Assembly (NCBI GenBank): GCA_021927905.1
Contig: BLLK01000045.1
Location: 1,488,001-1,552,000 of the forward strand
Direction of reading: 5' to 3'
Source of the DNA: Chaetoceros tenuissimus
Taxonomy: Eukaryota; Bacillariophyta; Thalassiosirophyceae; Chaetocerotales; Chaetocerotaceae
Length of the DNA stretch: 64,000 bases
Shown here: positions 32,630-41,132 of the stretch, in pieces
How positions within the stretch are numbered: position 1 is the stretch's first letter
How the letters are laid out: every line of letters begins with the position of its first letter
Made by a program: the position numbers and the translations under genes
The notes under the pieces: generated by a model
What the model was told of the DNA's origin: nothing
The model's database searches: none
Seen by the model: only the letters and a program-made list of their open reading frames with translations

Positions 32630-33043
32630 GCTTTCACCAGTTAGTAACCAATGATTCTGAACCTATCTGCGCAACAAAATTTTTATTGTTTTCTCTCAGT
32701 GGGATGGATAGTTTTGAAATACTAGAAAAGAATGAACACATAACATTGAAAAAGAAAAGGACAGCTCATCACTGATTTTGTCACATAATAGTATCATCCA
32801 TGTTTACTGTGTTCTTGAAATTACGCGCCAAAATGAATTTATTTGCCCCCTTCTAACGAACCCCCCAGTCTCAAAGAGTTGCGATCCGCAATCGACTTCG
32901 CGTTGTTGATCTGTTAACAACAAACTTATCGAAGAATCTCCACAACAGCTGGCGATTCTATATCAGAGTAGAGGAACAAACGATATTGAGACGACATAAG
33001 AGTTCATAGCTAGAGGAGAACATAGCACAATTGATAGCTCAGG
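32630..33043. other. divergent promoter region with an E2F-like site
   Basis: 414 bp between the photolyase and carrier start codons. TTACGCGCCAAAATGAA at 32821-32837 resembles the site upstream of MBF1 and the repeat-borne copies in the candidate transposon. No other feature seen. Confidence 0.4.
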
Positions 33044-34096
33044 ATGATTCGAAGATTAACAAAGCCAAAAGATGCAAACATTTATGAACCTGACATCGAG
33101 GATGACATGGAACCAATCGACCCAGATCCTCGACCAATATCTGCACTGAAGCATCTATTTGCAGGAGGTGTCGCAGGTTCGGTGGCAAAGACTGTCACTG
33201 CGCCACTTTCTCGTCTGACAATTTTGTTTCAAGTGCACTCACTCGTCACGACGAAAGAGAACAGACCTAAATATGCAACCTCGTACACAGAGGGAATGAG
33301 AAAAATTATCCAACGAGGAGGATTACTTTCAATGTGGAAAGGAAACGGAACCTCTGTCATTCATAGGTTTCCGTTTTCAGCAATAAACTTTTTTGTTTAT
33401 GAAAATATGCTGGACATTACAACGAAAAATCGTCACTTGTTTGAATTAAATCAATCGCAGAGTAAAACCAAAGATGCTCCGCCATTGGCTAGAATGATTT
33501 CAGGTGCTACCGCAGGTTGTACAGCTTGTGTCGCATGCTATCCTCTCGATTTGGTCAGAACGAGATTGACAACTGAACTTCCTGGTCAAGAATACTACAA
33601 AGGTATTACAGATGCATTTGCAAAGATTTTGAAATCTGAGGGAGTATCTGGTCTTTATGCTGGACTGGGGCCTACTCTATTTGTCGCAGTTCCTAATTTT
33701 GCAATTTCATACACTGTTTACGGAACATTAAAAGAATATGTACTGGATGATGAATTATTTTATAATTTACGGAAGGTGGACGTTGATGGACAGGAAAGTC
33801 TTGGTTTGCAACTGACATTACTATGTGGTGCTGCATCTGGAACTTTGTCAACAGTAGTTACCTTTCCTTTTGATACCGTGAGAAGAAGGATGCAGATTCA
33901 GAATTTACATATTCCAGAGCACAAAAGATTATCAGGTGTAGGGCAGATCAAAGTGTTGATGCAAAATGAAGGTTTTCGAGGTATCTATAGAGGTCTGACA
34001 CCTGAGCTGCTTAAGGTAGTCCCAATGGTTGGAACGATGTTTACTGTCTACGAATTTCTAAAAGTCAATCTAAATGTTGATACAGGAAGACGGTAG
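33044..34096 (+). CDS. mitochondrial carrier family protein, CoA/adenine-nucleotide type (350 aa)
   Basis: It is an SLC25 transporter with three tandem repeats. The signatures are TAPLSRLTILFQV (repeat 1, the PLSR variant seen in CoA and ATP-Mg/phosphate carriers), YPLDLVRTRLTTE (repeat 2) and FPFDTVRRRMQIQ (repeat 3). The family helices GGLLSMWKGNGTSVIHRFPF, GVSGLYAGLGPTLFVAVPNF and GFRGIYRGLTPELLKVVPMV follow in order. There is no EF-hand N-domain, which argues against the calcium-regulated ATP-Mg/Pi group. It most resembles the SLC25A16/A42 CoA-carrier branch, but the substrate is inferred. The ATG is at 33044. Intronless. Confidence 0.87.
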   Translation: MIRRLTKPKDANIYEPDIEDDMEPIDPDPRPISALKHLFAGGVAGSVAKTVTAPLSRLTILFQVHSLVTTKENRPKYATSYTEGMRKIIQRGGLLSMWKGNGTSVIHRFPFSAINFFVYENMLDITTKNRHLFELNQSQSKTKDAPPLARMISGATAGCTACVACYPLDLVRTRLTTELPGQEYYKGITDAFAKILKSEGVSGLYAGLGPTLFVAVPNFAISYTVYGTLKEYVLDDELFYNLRKVDVDGQESLGLQLTLLCGAASGTLSTVVTFPFDTVRRRMQIQNLHIPEHKRLSGVGQIKVLMQNEGFRGIYRGLTPELLKVVPMVGTMFTVYEFLKVNLNVDTGRR

Positions 34097-34516
34097 GAAA
34101 AAATCATGTATTGGATATCAAATTATTTTTTACGGACATCGTTTTCAACTGCAACAGGTACAAGAAATCAATATGTATGAATAATGATGTAAGATACCAT
34201 GCTAAATAAATAATTCATTTTCTTTTTCCTTATTCTTAATCATAGTCATTAATAAAGTGGTTTATTGGACAAAGGGTAGAAGAAGAAGAAGTACAACAAT
34301 TCCATACTCCAAAAATGGCTAGCTCGCTAGTCTAGTTAAACTAAAAGCATTCTAAATTTGCATTTGTGACGTCATCATTTCCTGTCGGCCCCCGGCCCAT
34401 TGCCAGTGAAAATACCGCATGTTGCATGTTCCTCTTTACCAATAAATGAAAACATCATATCGGTCGATACTCGCCCATATATAATCGAACCTTTCTCCCA
34501 TAATAAATCTTCAAAC
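34097..34516. other. intergenic: carrier 3' end and bestrophin promoter
   Basis: 420 bp, AT-rich, with a short GC-richer patch TGTCGGCCCCCGGCCCATTG at 34383-34402, a few bases after the TGACGTCA box. The coding frame of the next gene is open from 34400 but has no ATG before 34517. Confidence 0.35.
34367..34374. promoter_or_regulatory. TGACGTCA palindrome upstream of the bestrophin gene
   Basis: A perfect octamer about 145 bp upstream of the bestrophin ATG. In diatoms TGACGT elements act as CO2/cAMP-responsive sites on carbon-concentrating genes and are bound by bZIP factors. The site is seen; its use is inferred. Confidence 0.45.
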
Positions 34517-35872
34517 ATGAAGAAATGTGTTTTTGCATTTGCAGCCTTGTTGCTTCTTCGTGAAGCGGATTCCTTTTGTAATTACCAGAAAGGAATACGC
34601 ACTTGTATCCTACCTTTGAGAAAGAATAATGCAGTCACCCTGTCACGCTTTGAGAAATCACCTTCCTTCAAGTCAACACTGTCAAGCCAGCAGGTTGAAA
34701 TAATTGAATTGCCACCATCAGAAACCGAGACTGTTGGGAGAGATAAGAAAAAATCAGATGAAATTGAAGCTTTTGAGGCTGCTATTTATACTGTAGTCAA
34801 ATATTTGCGATTAGAGGATGATGACACATTATATCCTTCAATTTTCAGATCAACGAGATCGAAAATGTCAATATCATATATATGGGATACAGAAATGTGG
34901 AGGAAGAATATGAGTAGAGCAAGATATCTAAGGCATATTTGTGGCTTCTTTTCATCACGTCTCATGAAGAGAATCTTACCTCAATTCACCAGTTTTTGTG
35001 CATGGGCTACACTTTATCTTTTTGTAGTTGGACAAAAAGTCAACAAAATAAAAGAGGACATGGTACCATTAACAGCCTTATCACTTGTATCTTCATTCGT
35101 TGCTTTCTTGCTTACTTTACGTTCGAACCAAGGCTTGGATAGATTGAGTGAGGGCAGGATGTTATGGGGAAGAATGTTTATAGTGACTCGAGATACAGCG
35201 CAATTGTTGGCTACATATGTGTACAGCAGAGACAAAAAGTTGGGAGTTTCAACAGCGCGTCATTTAGCATTGTTTCCTTGGTTAATGAAAGGACTTCTTA
35301 GAGCCACAGATGATACCGATTTAGTTCATGTCATGTTGCCAAAAAAGAAAGATGCTGATTATTTGAATTCACAAAGGAAGAAACCTGCCGCCTGTATTGC
35401 TAGAATTCGTCAGGTAGTTGCAGATCTTGCTCAAAGAAATGTCATGCCTGTTGCGGCGCATCAAGAGTTCCTGAAAAACCTGAACGAAATGAATTATATT
35501 TTAGGAATGTGTGAGAGACTTCGTGGCTCACCTATTCCACCGTTGTATACCAGTCACACAAGTCGATTGTTAGTTTTCTATTTATTTTTTCTTCCAATTG
35601 CCTTACATGGTGCACATATGAAAAACACGGTAACAATGATTGTTACCGCAACAGTTGCGTTTGCAATGCTAGGGCTTGATGAAATTTCATTTTTGCTAGA
35701 ACAACCTTTTCAGCTGATGCCTTTACATGATCTTTCCAAGGGGATGATGCTAGACGTTGCAGATGCGTTTGTTTGCCAGCCGTGTGCTCTTGCTTCAAAG
35801 GAGCTACTTTTGGATGAAGACGAATTTTTTTATCCATATGACGAAAACAACACGCAACCTGACTATTGGTAG
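34517..35872 (+). CDS. plastid/thylakoid bestrophin-like anion channel (451 aa)
   Basis: Bestrophins are anion channels. In algae, thylakoid members pass bicarbonate toward the pyrenoid for the CO2-concentrating mechanism, and in plants they pass chloride. The ATG at 34517 gives MKKCVFAFAALLLLREADSF, a signal peptide whose end (ADSF) resembles the diatom plastid cleavage motif. Membrane segments include FTSFCAWATLYLFVVG, PLTALSLVSSFVAFLLTLRS, LLVFYLFFLPIALHGAH and TMIVTATVAFAMLGLDEIS. The RSNQGLDRLSEGRMLWGRM block and the C-terminal EQPFQLMPLHDLSK are the bestrophin/UPF0187 landmarks. Intronless, with an acidic C-terminus. Ion selectivity cannot be read from sequence. Confidence 0.85.
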   Translation: MKKCVFAFAALLLLREADSFCNYQKGIRTCILPLRKNNAVTLSRFEKSPSFKSTLSSQQVEIIELPPSETETVGRDKKKSDEIEAFEAAIYTVVKYLRLEDDDTLYPSIFRSTRSKMSISYIWDTEMWRKNMSRARYLRHICGFFSSRLMKRILPQFTSFCAWATLYLFVVGQKVNKIKEDMVPLTALSLVSSFVAFLLTLRSNQGLDRLSEGRMLWGRMFIVTRDTAQLLATYVYSRDKKLGVSTARHLALFPWLMKGLLRATDDTDLVHVMLPKKKDADYLNSQRKKPAACIARIRQVVADLAQRNVMPVAAHQEFLKNLNEMNYILGMCERLRGSPIPPLYTSHTSRLLVFYLFFLPIALHGAHMKNTVTMIVTATVAFAMLGLDEISFLLEQPFQLMPLHDLSKGMMLDVADAFVCQPCALASKELLLDEDEFFYPYDENNTQPDYW

Positions 35873-36253
35873 TTGCTTCGAGTTCAAATATCCATCTGAA
35901 CCTTCGTAAGAATGTTCCAGTTGAATGTAAAGAATACACGATCATATCATAATGCCACTACGAACACGAAAAATACTGTAGATCAAAATTTTAGGAACTT
36001 TATAAATGAATTTTTATGTACGCGGTACTTTACCGTACTTGTTAGCGTCATTGTTCCAAAAAAGGGGACTAAAAATCATCCGTACGTACGTACTTGGTGG
36101 TGGTATACACTCTCATTCATTTTTCGAGAAAAATAAGGTAAAGATCTCATCTTTGTTTGTGGTAACAATAAACCTTCCAATAGAACTAGACACAGTTTCA
36201 CCAACATTAGCCTATCTCCTAGATTCCAAGATAAAAGTTTCCCAGTTTTTGAA
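35873..36253. other. intergenic stretch
   Basis: 381 bp holding the bestrophin 3' UTR and FKBP promoter, with a CGTACGTACGTAC tract near 36081-36093. No gene or RNA recognised. Confidence 0.3.
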
Positions 36254-37079
36254 ATGAAGTCTCTGGTGTCTGCAGTTTTCATGGTGTGCACCCTTTGCGT
36301 GTTTCAATCTCTTCAAAATGTCAACGCGAAGCAAAATGAAGGCTACGATCTAGATAGTGATGCTCCTATTCGTATTGGAGTGAAGAAGAGAATCAAAAAA
36401 GAAGACTGCAAGTAAGTATTTCAATTTTGGTTTTGAGGAATGTGGATGGAGCCGCTCAACACACCATGTTCAATTTCAAATTCATTCGAATAGACAAAAA
36501 ACAATCAAGGGCGATCGAGTTTCTGTACACTATAGAGGGACTCTTTACAAAGATGGCAAAGAATTTGATTCGTCATTTGCAAGGTAAGCATTAAGCATAT
36601 TGACGATTCGCCCGAAAGAAATTGGCAGGGTACTAATCGAAGTTTTTGAAAAGGGACGCTCCATTTACATTCCGATTGGGAAAAGGGGAAGTTATTCAAG
36701 GTGCGTAATGAGTTTTAGGTTAGGATTTTCTAGGTATTGTAGTTGACGAATTACGGACTGACGTATTGTTTACCGTTGTTTTCATATTCAAGGTTGGGTG
36801 AGTTTTTCCAAGAATATATTCAAATTGTAGTTCAATCAATCCATCTAATGTCATTAATGTGTTGCATAGGATATGGGATTGCAAAACATGTGCATTGGTG
36901 AAAAGAGAAAATTGACAATCAGTTCCGACTTGGCCTATGGCGATGTTGGGAGTCCTCCAGATATTCATCCTGGAGCCACCCTTGTTTTTGAAGTTGAATT
37001 GGTTGATATATTAGAACCGAATGGAGAAGATGATGATTATTTGGACTATTACGAAAGAAGCCATTTCACTGAATTCTAG
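36254..37079 (+). CDS. secretory-pathway FKBP-type prolyl isomerase with a 5-nt microexon (169 aa)
   Basis: It is a peptidyl-prolyl cis-trans isomerase of the FKBP13/FKBP2 type. Five exons join in phase: 36254-36411, 36494-36583, 36654-36700, 36793-36797 (5 nt, GTTGG) and 36870-37079. [20 protein letters not shown] is a signal peptide, placing it in the ER lumen. The catalytic domain reads [20 protein letters not shown], then [46 protein letters not shown] and FEVELVDI, the full FKBP signature with the active-site Trp. That Trp codon comes from the microexon. The C-terminal 22 residues are acidic, with no KDEL-type signal. Confidence 0.92.
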
Positions 37080-38175
37080 ATTGAAACAGTGTACCGACTT
37101 TGTCATTTGTTATTGTCATTTGATGGGATTTCTATCAAAAGAGCAGCAGTGGAAATGAAAAGAGAAGCTTCACCAATATAAATATGGTAGATAAATCGCA
37201 TAGAAACCAAGTAGCCGCATAAATGAGTAGGATTATCTTCATGTTTGACACTGTAGTATGGGTATTGCGAAGAAAGTGACTCTGCTATCCAAGATTGATA
37301 ATTCAGAAACAATAATATTATAAAGTGAATGAATTTATTCATTTGAAAGAGACGAGTATAACAATACTGCTTGTAGTTGAAAGAAAAAGAGATTGAAAAA
37401 TGGAAATCGTGAAGATGGAGATGGGACTAATTATTGAAGTTGGCGGACGGACGGACCAAAGGTCCCTTTTGTTTTCATCTCGCTACTCGCTACTATTCTA
37501 CGCGCGTTGAAAAGTGATTAATCACTTTTTTCTTTTATTATGTGGAAGCTAGTACACCACAAACGGACAATGGTCAAACTGGAGAGAATCACCATGTAAT
37601 TTTTTGAAAAAAAATCTCTAGAAACATAAATCCATAACACATCTATCTCCTATATGTATATATAAACATATTTTGCATGAGAACAATGATCAAATTTTTT
37701 ATATTACGAGCACTATAGACGCTTGAATTAATGTATTTTCTGGTATGTGTAAGTACGAGAAACTCACGTAGAAAAGTCCACAAAAAAAGGTTTATTTCCA
37801 TATGGGTTAGTAGTGTAATAAACGTGCTATGATGACCGTTCCAGTGGCTAATATACTTCTTGAATGTATTTACAAGACTTCTGCAACAGTAGTTTATTTG
37901 AAATTTTTGTATGTTGAGATACGTTGAGGTCTAATTGAGGTGTATATAAAATGGGACTTCTTTCCAGTTTGTGTGTGATTTCCCGCGTAAAGGGCTGCTA
38001 GTCACTTTTCAACGCTAGTCACTTTTCTTCGCGCGTAGCTATTTGCTCTCTTCACTTCAAATAGTAATCCTATTCGGCGGATACTTGGTTACATTCAGTT
38101 GATGTGTGCACAACACCTGCCTATATTTGCAGAAAAAAGAGTTTTGAATTGCACTAGGTATTTGATTATATCAGC
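37080..38175. other. 1.1-kb intergenic region with inverted and tandem repeats
   Basis: No gene is seen. CTACGCGCGTTGAAAAGTGA at 37498-37517 recurs inverted at 38019-38038 with 2 of 20 mismatches, about 540 bp end to end. It is continued on the left by the palindrome AAAAGTGATTAATCACTTTT. At 37997-38030 a 17-mer (GCTAGTCACTTTTC[A/T][A/T]C) is repeated twice in tandem. The block could be a small non-autonomous (MITE-like) element. Confidence 0.4.
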
Positions 38176-39186
38176 ATGAGATCAATATCCATGTATCTAA
38201 TACTTGTGCTGCAAGTGATCACAATGACTCTTGTAAAGTCTCATGGATCACATCTAGTTGTTACACCAGTTGTCAACAGGAGAATGACAATGATCTCAAC
38301 GCCAACTGCAAGTAGAAAGCCAATACGTGATGTTTCTAATAAAAGCGAGGAGCAAGCGTTGAATATTCAACAAAGACTGTTAGCAGGCGGGATGAGTAGA
38401 GGAATTTCACAAATGATTCTATATCCTATTGATGCATTGAGAACTTTGAAACAAACACGAGATGCAAAAACACTAGCAGATGTGGGATATAAAGCTCTCG
38501 TTCGTGGTTGTGCCACCACAAGTTCATTTGCTTTCTTTATTGGGTCTATTCAATTTGCAATCTTTGGTGCAACTCGAGATACATGTGGACCAGTTGTTTC
38601 TGCGGCATTAGGAGCTTGTGGTTCATGTTTGGTCTCAGTACCCCAAGAAGTCATTAAGCAACGTTTAATAACTGGAGTGTATAGTAGTTTTCGACAAGCA
38701 GTTTCCACTATATACAAAACAGAGGGAATTGCAGGATTTTACAGTGCATGGCGTCCAACTGTTTTAAGAAATGTGCCCTTTGTCATAACTACGTTTACGG
38801 CTATGGATTTAATGAAAGAATACATTTTAAGTGCATCCTCTGAAGATGATAGTACAAAGAGAAACTCACTAACTGTAGTGGAGAATCTAGCAATTGGTAT
38901 TTCAAGCTCGCTCATTGGTGCAACTCTAACTCATCCTGCCGATGTTATCAAAACTCGTATGATGACTCAAGCGGCTTCAAAGGCCGTACCATATTCCTCG
39001 GCAATAGATTGTGCTCAAGTAATGCTTCGGACAGAAGGTGTCAAGTCATTCTACTCTGGATTTCCTCAAAGATGCTCATACATGGGTCCTTTGTGGGCTC
39101 TTCAGTTTGCGCTAAATGGGAGATTCACTCAAGCAATCAAAAAACGTAATATGAAAAAAGATAATTCAGCTGAGAATTCACAGTAA
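38176..39186 (+). CDS. carrier family protein with hydrophobic N-terminus, SAM-carrier-like (336 aa)
   Basis: It is a three-repeat SLC25-family transporter. The signatures are YPIDALRTLKQTR (repeat 1), VPQEVIKQRLITG (repeat 2, of the SAM-carrier VPTEVVKQR type) and HPADVIKTRMMTQ (repeat 3). The first 25 residues (MRSISMYLILVLQVITMTLV and following) are hydrophobic like a signal peptide, which is unusual for a mitochondrial carrier and suggests plastid-envelope targeting. Repeat 1 is weaker and lacks the usual aromatic turn. It shares more with the SAMC branch than with the carrier at 33044. The substrate is inferred. Intronless. Confidence 0.8.
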   Translation: MRSISMYLILVLQVITMTLVKSHGSHLVVTPVVNRRMTMISTPTASRKPIRDVSNKSEEQALNIQQRLLAGGMSRGISQMILYPIDALRTLKQTRDAKTLADVGYKALVRGCATTSSFAFFIGSIQFAIFGATRDTCGPVVSAALGACGSCLVSVPQEVIKQRLITGVYSSFRQAVSTIYKTEGIAGFYSAWRPTVLRNVPFVITTFTAMDLMKEYILSASSEDDSTKRNSLTVVENLAIGISSSLIGATLTHPADVIKTRMMTQAASKAVPYSSAIDCAQVMLRTEGVKSFYSGFPQRCSYMGPLWALQFALNGRFTQAIKKRNMKKDNSAENSQ

Positions 39187-39619
39187 TGTTCAAGTTTAAT
39201 CTTGTCAATAATATAGAGGTTATTTCTAAACTTATCTGTGATTTTTTAATATAGATGTCTATTGGGTTCATTAAGTAAAAGAAAAAGAACATTTGGAAAT
39301 GTGAAAGAAATAAAAGCCGTTAGATAACGTTCGTAACGGCAACGTTTAAAATAGACCTTTTCCACGTCATACGAATCATTTTCGATGAGTGAGCTGTTTT
39401 CTCCGCCACTTTTTCTGAGATGGAGGAGAACAGCAAGAAGAGTGGCTTTGATTGTGTGCGTTGTTCTTATGGATCTGTTGCTTGGCATACTTCACTGACG
39501 CCGATTGCTGAGTAAACAATAGCAGTAAATATTCATCTGCAGACCACTCTTCCAAAAAACATAGTAATAACATCTCATTTATAAAATCTTGCCGACTTAC
39601 ACGAAGCAAATATATTACC
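39187..39619. other. intergenic: promoter of the sigma-factor gene
   Basis: 433 bp of AT-rich DNA. ORFs on the minus strand here continue through the sigma-factor coding region and are shadows. Nothing else seen. Confidence 0.3.
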
Positions 39620-40987
39620 ATGAAAAGGACTAGGTCAGAACAAAAAAGATACTCAGATGCTAGAATGGCTTCTGTTTCCAACAGGACGTCAAAAGCTATG
39701 ATTCTATGTCTAGCTCTAGTACAGGCAATGCCTTCGACTGCATTCACGTCTATACCCATCAAACCGGTAGTACTTGGGCAGCAAACGCTTGCTACTCCTA
39801 CACATACACATGCAAAATTGAATACGAATCTATATGCTACATCATCTACAGAGTTGTCAATATCTTCCAGCAAGAAGTCTGTCAAGAGTAGGCAATTCAA
39901 ACTATCCCATGAGGAAATGATGGCGTACTTTGAAGTCTATGAAGAATATAAACTTCTCAAAAAGCGCATCAGCGATCTAGGTCTCTCCGAAGAGTCATTA
40001 GAAATCCAATCACAGTTCCTCAATATCCCTCTGCAACAATTGCAAGCAATAAATGTATCAGGACAAGAAGCACGTCAGAGATTACTCGTTGCAAACATTC
40101 CACTAGTAAAGCACACTGTAAAAAAGGTTCACCAGACTCGCAAAGCTTCATCTTTTTCCAGAGAAGATTTAGTCCAAGAGGGGACTATTGGTCTAGCTAA
40201 AGCAATTGACAAGTTTGATTATACTCTAGGACATCGCTTTTCAACTTATGCTGTGTATTGGATCAAGGCAAGTATCACCAGATTCGTTCAGCAGACTGAT
40301 GAAATGATTCGGGTTCCTGAGTACATGGAACGTGCAATTCGCCTCATTGATAACTTTGTGAAAGATGACGAGGTGTTATCTTCCAACTCTGACCTAGCTA
40401 GTATTGATATGGACGAAGTTGCTGTCAGTACAGGCCTTAGTCAGAGTGTAGTCAAGGAGGCTTTGAAAGTGAAGCAACGCAGACTTTTGAACTTTGCACG
40501 TGGAGAGGGCTATACTTATCTTGAGGATTACATGATGAAGGGCAACAGACTTCAGGCTGAATATGTTGATCCTCAGTCATCCAATCCGGAAATGAACATA
40601 GATGTTTTAGGTCAGTTTTTGAGTATGAAGGAAATGGAAGCCCTTAGTCTACGTTACGGATTGATGCAAGAAGAGGAAGAAGCTATGGCTTCTATGTCTA
40701 CTTCAAGAGACTATGAAGCTGAAGCCGAGAACGATCTCTTTGGCCCACAAGGCATTCTTTCAGCGCCTACGCCAATGCAAGCGCAATCAAAGTCAACTAA
40801 ACCCGTTATGAAAGCTACAATTACAATGCAGAAGGGGGGACGATGGGGCGAAGCCATGTCTTTTAAGGAAGTTGGTGAGCACATGAGAGTTTCTGCTGAG
40901 TATGGTAGACGCTTGTGCTCAAGTGCACTCAAAAAGTTGCAAACTGCAGCTGAGGATGGGCGACTCGATCCTGCTATGCTATTTTGA
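39620..40987 (+). CDS. nuclear-encoded plastid RNA polymerase sigma-70 factor (455 aa)
   Basis: It directs the plastid-encoded RNA polymerase to promoters. The N-terminus has a basic stretch, then a hydrophobic core MILCLALVQAMPSTAF ending in an ASAFAP-like T-A-F site, so it is plastid-imported through four membranes. Region 1.2/2.1 is ARQRLLVANIPLVKHTVKKV. Region 2.2-2.4 is DLVQEGTIGLAKAIDKFDY, RFSTYAVYWIKASITRFVQQ and IRVPEYM. Region 3 follows (DMDEVAVSTGLSQSVVKEAL). Region 4 begins LSLRYGL (344-348) but is interrupted by an acidic/low-complexity insert of about 60 residues. It resumes as MSFKEVGEHMRVSAEYGRRL at 413, which is the helix-turn-helix. Intronless. Confidence 0.94.
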   Translation: MKRTRSEQKRYSDARMASVSNRTSKAMILCLALVQAMPSTAFTSIPIKPVVLGQQTLATPTHTHAKLNTNLYATSSTELSISSSKKSVKSRQFKLSHEEMMAYFEVYEEYKLLKKRISDLGLSEESLEIQSQFLNIPLQQLQAINVSGQEARQRLLVANIPLVKHTVKKVHQTRKASSFSREDLVQEGTIGLAKAIDKFDYTLGHRFSTYAVYWIKASITRFVQQTDEMIRVPEYMERAIRLIDNFVKDDEVLSSNSDLASIDMDEVAVSTGLSQSVVKEALKVKQRRLLNFARGEGYTYLEDYMMKGNRLQAEYVDPQSSNPEMNIDVLGQFLSMKEMEALSLRYGLMQEEEEAMASMSTSRDYEAEAENDLFGPQGILSAPTPMQAQSKSTKPVMKATITMQKGGRWGEAMSFKEVGEHMRVSAEYGRRLCSSALKKLQTAAEDGRLDPAMLF

Positions 40988-41132
40988 AACTATTTTTCTA
41001 TTACATATTCAAGTTTAATGTATATTTAAAAATTAAATGTTAAATCATTGGATTTATTATCTCCTGTCCCAGAAGTATAAGTAATTAGCTGTAAACAAGA
41101 ACAAACTTATTTTTAGAAACAGTTAACCTTTT

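Noticed and set aside
39376-39900. 174-aa minus-strand ORF upstream of the sigma-factor gene
   Set aside because: Half of it is antisense to the sigma-factor presequence; the rest is Cys/Leu-rich chance coding in the promoter.
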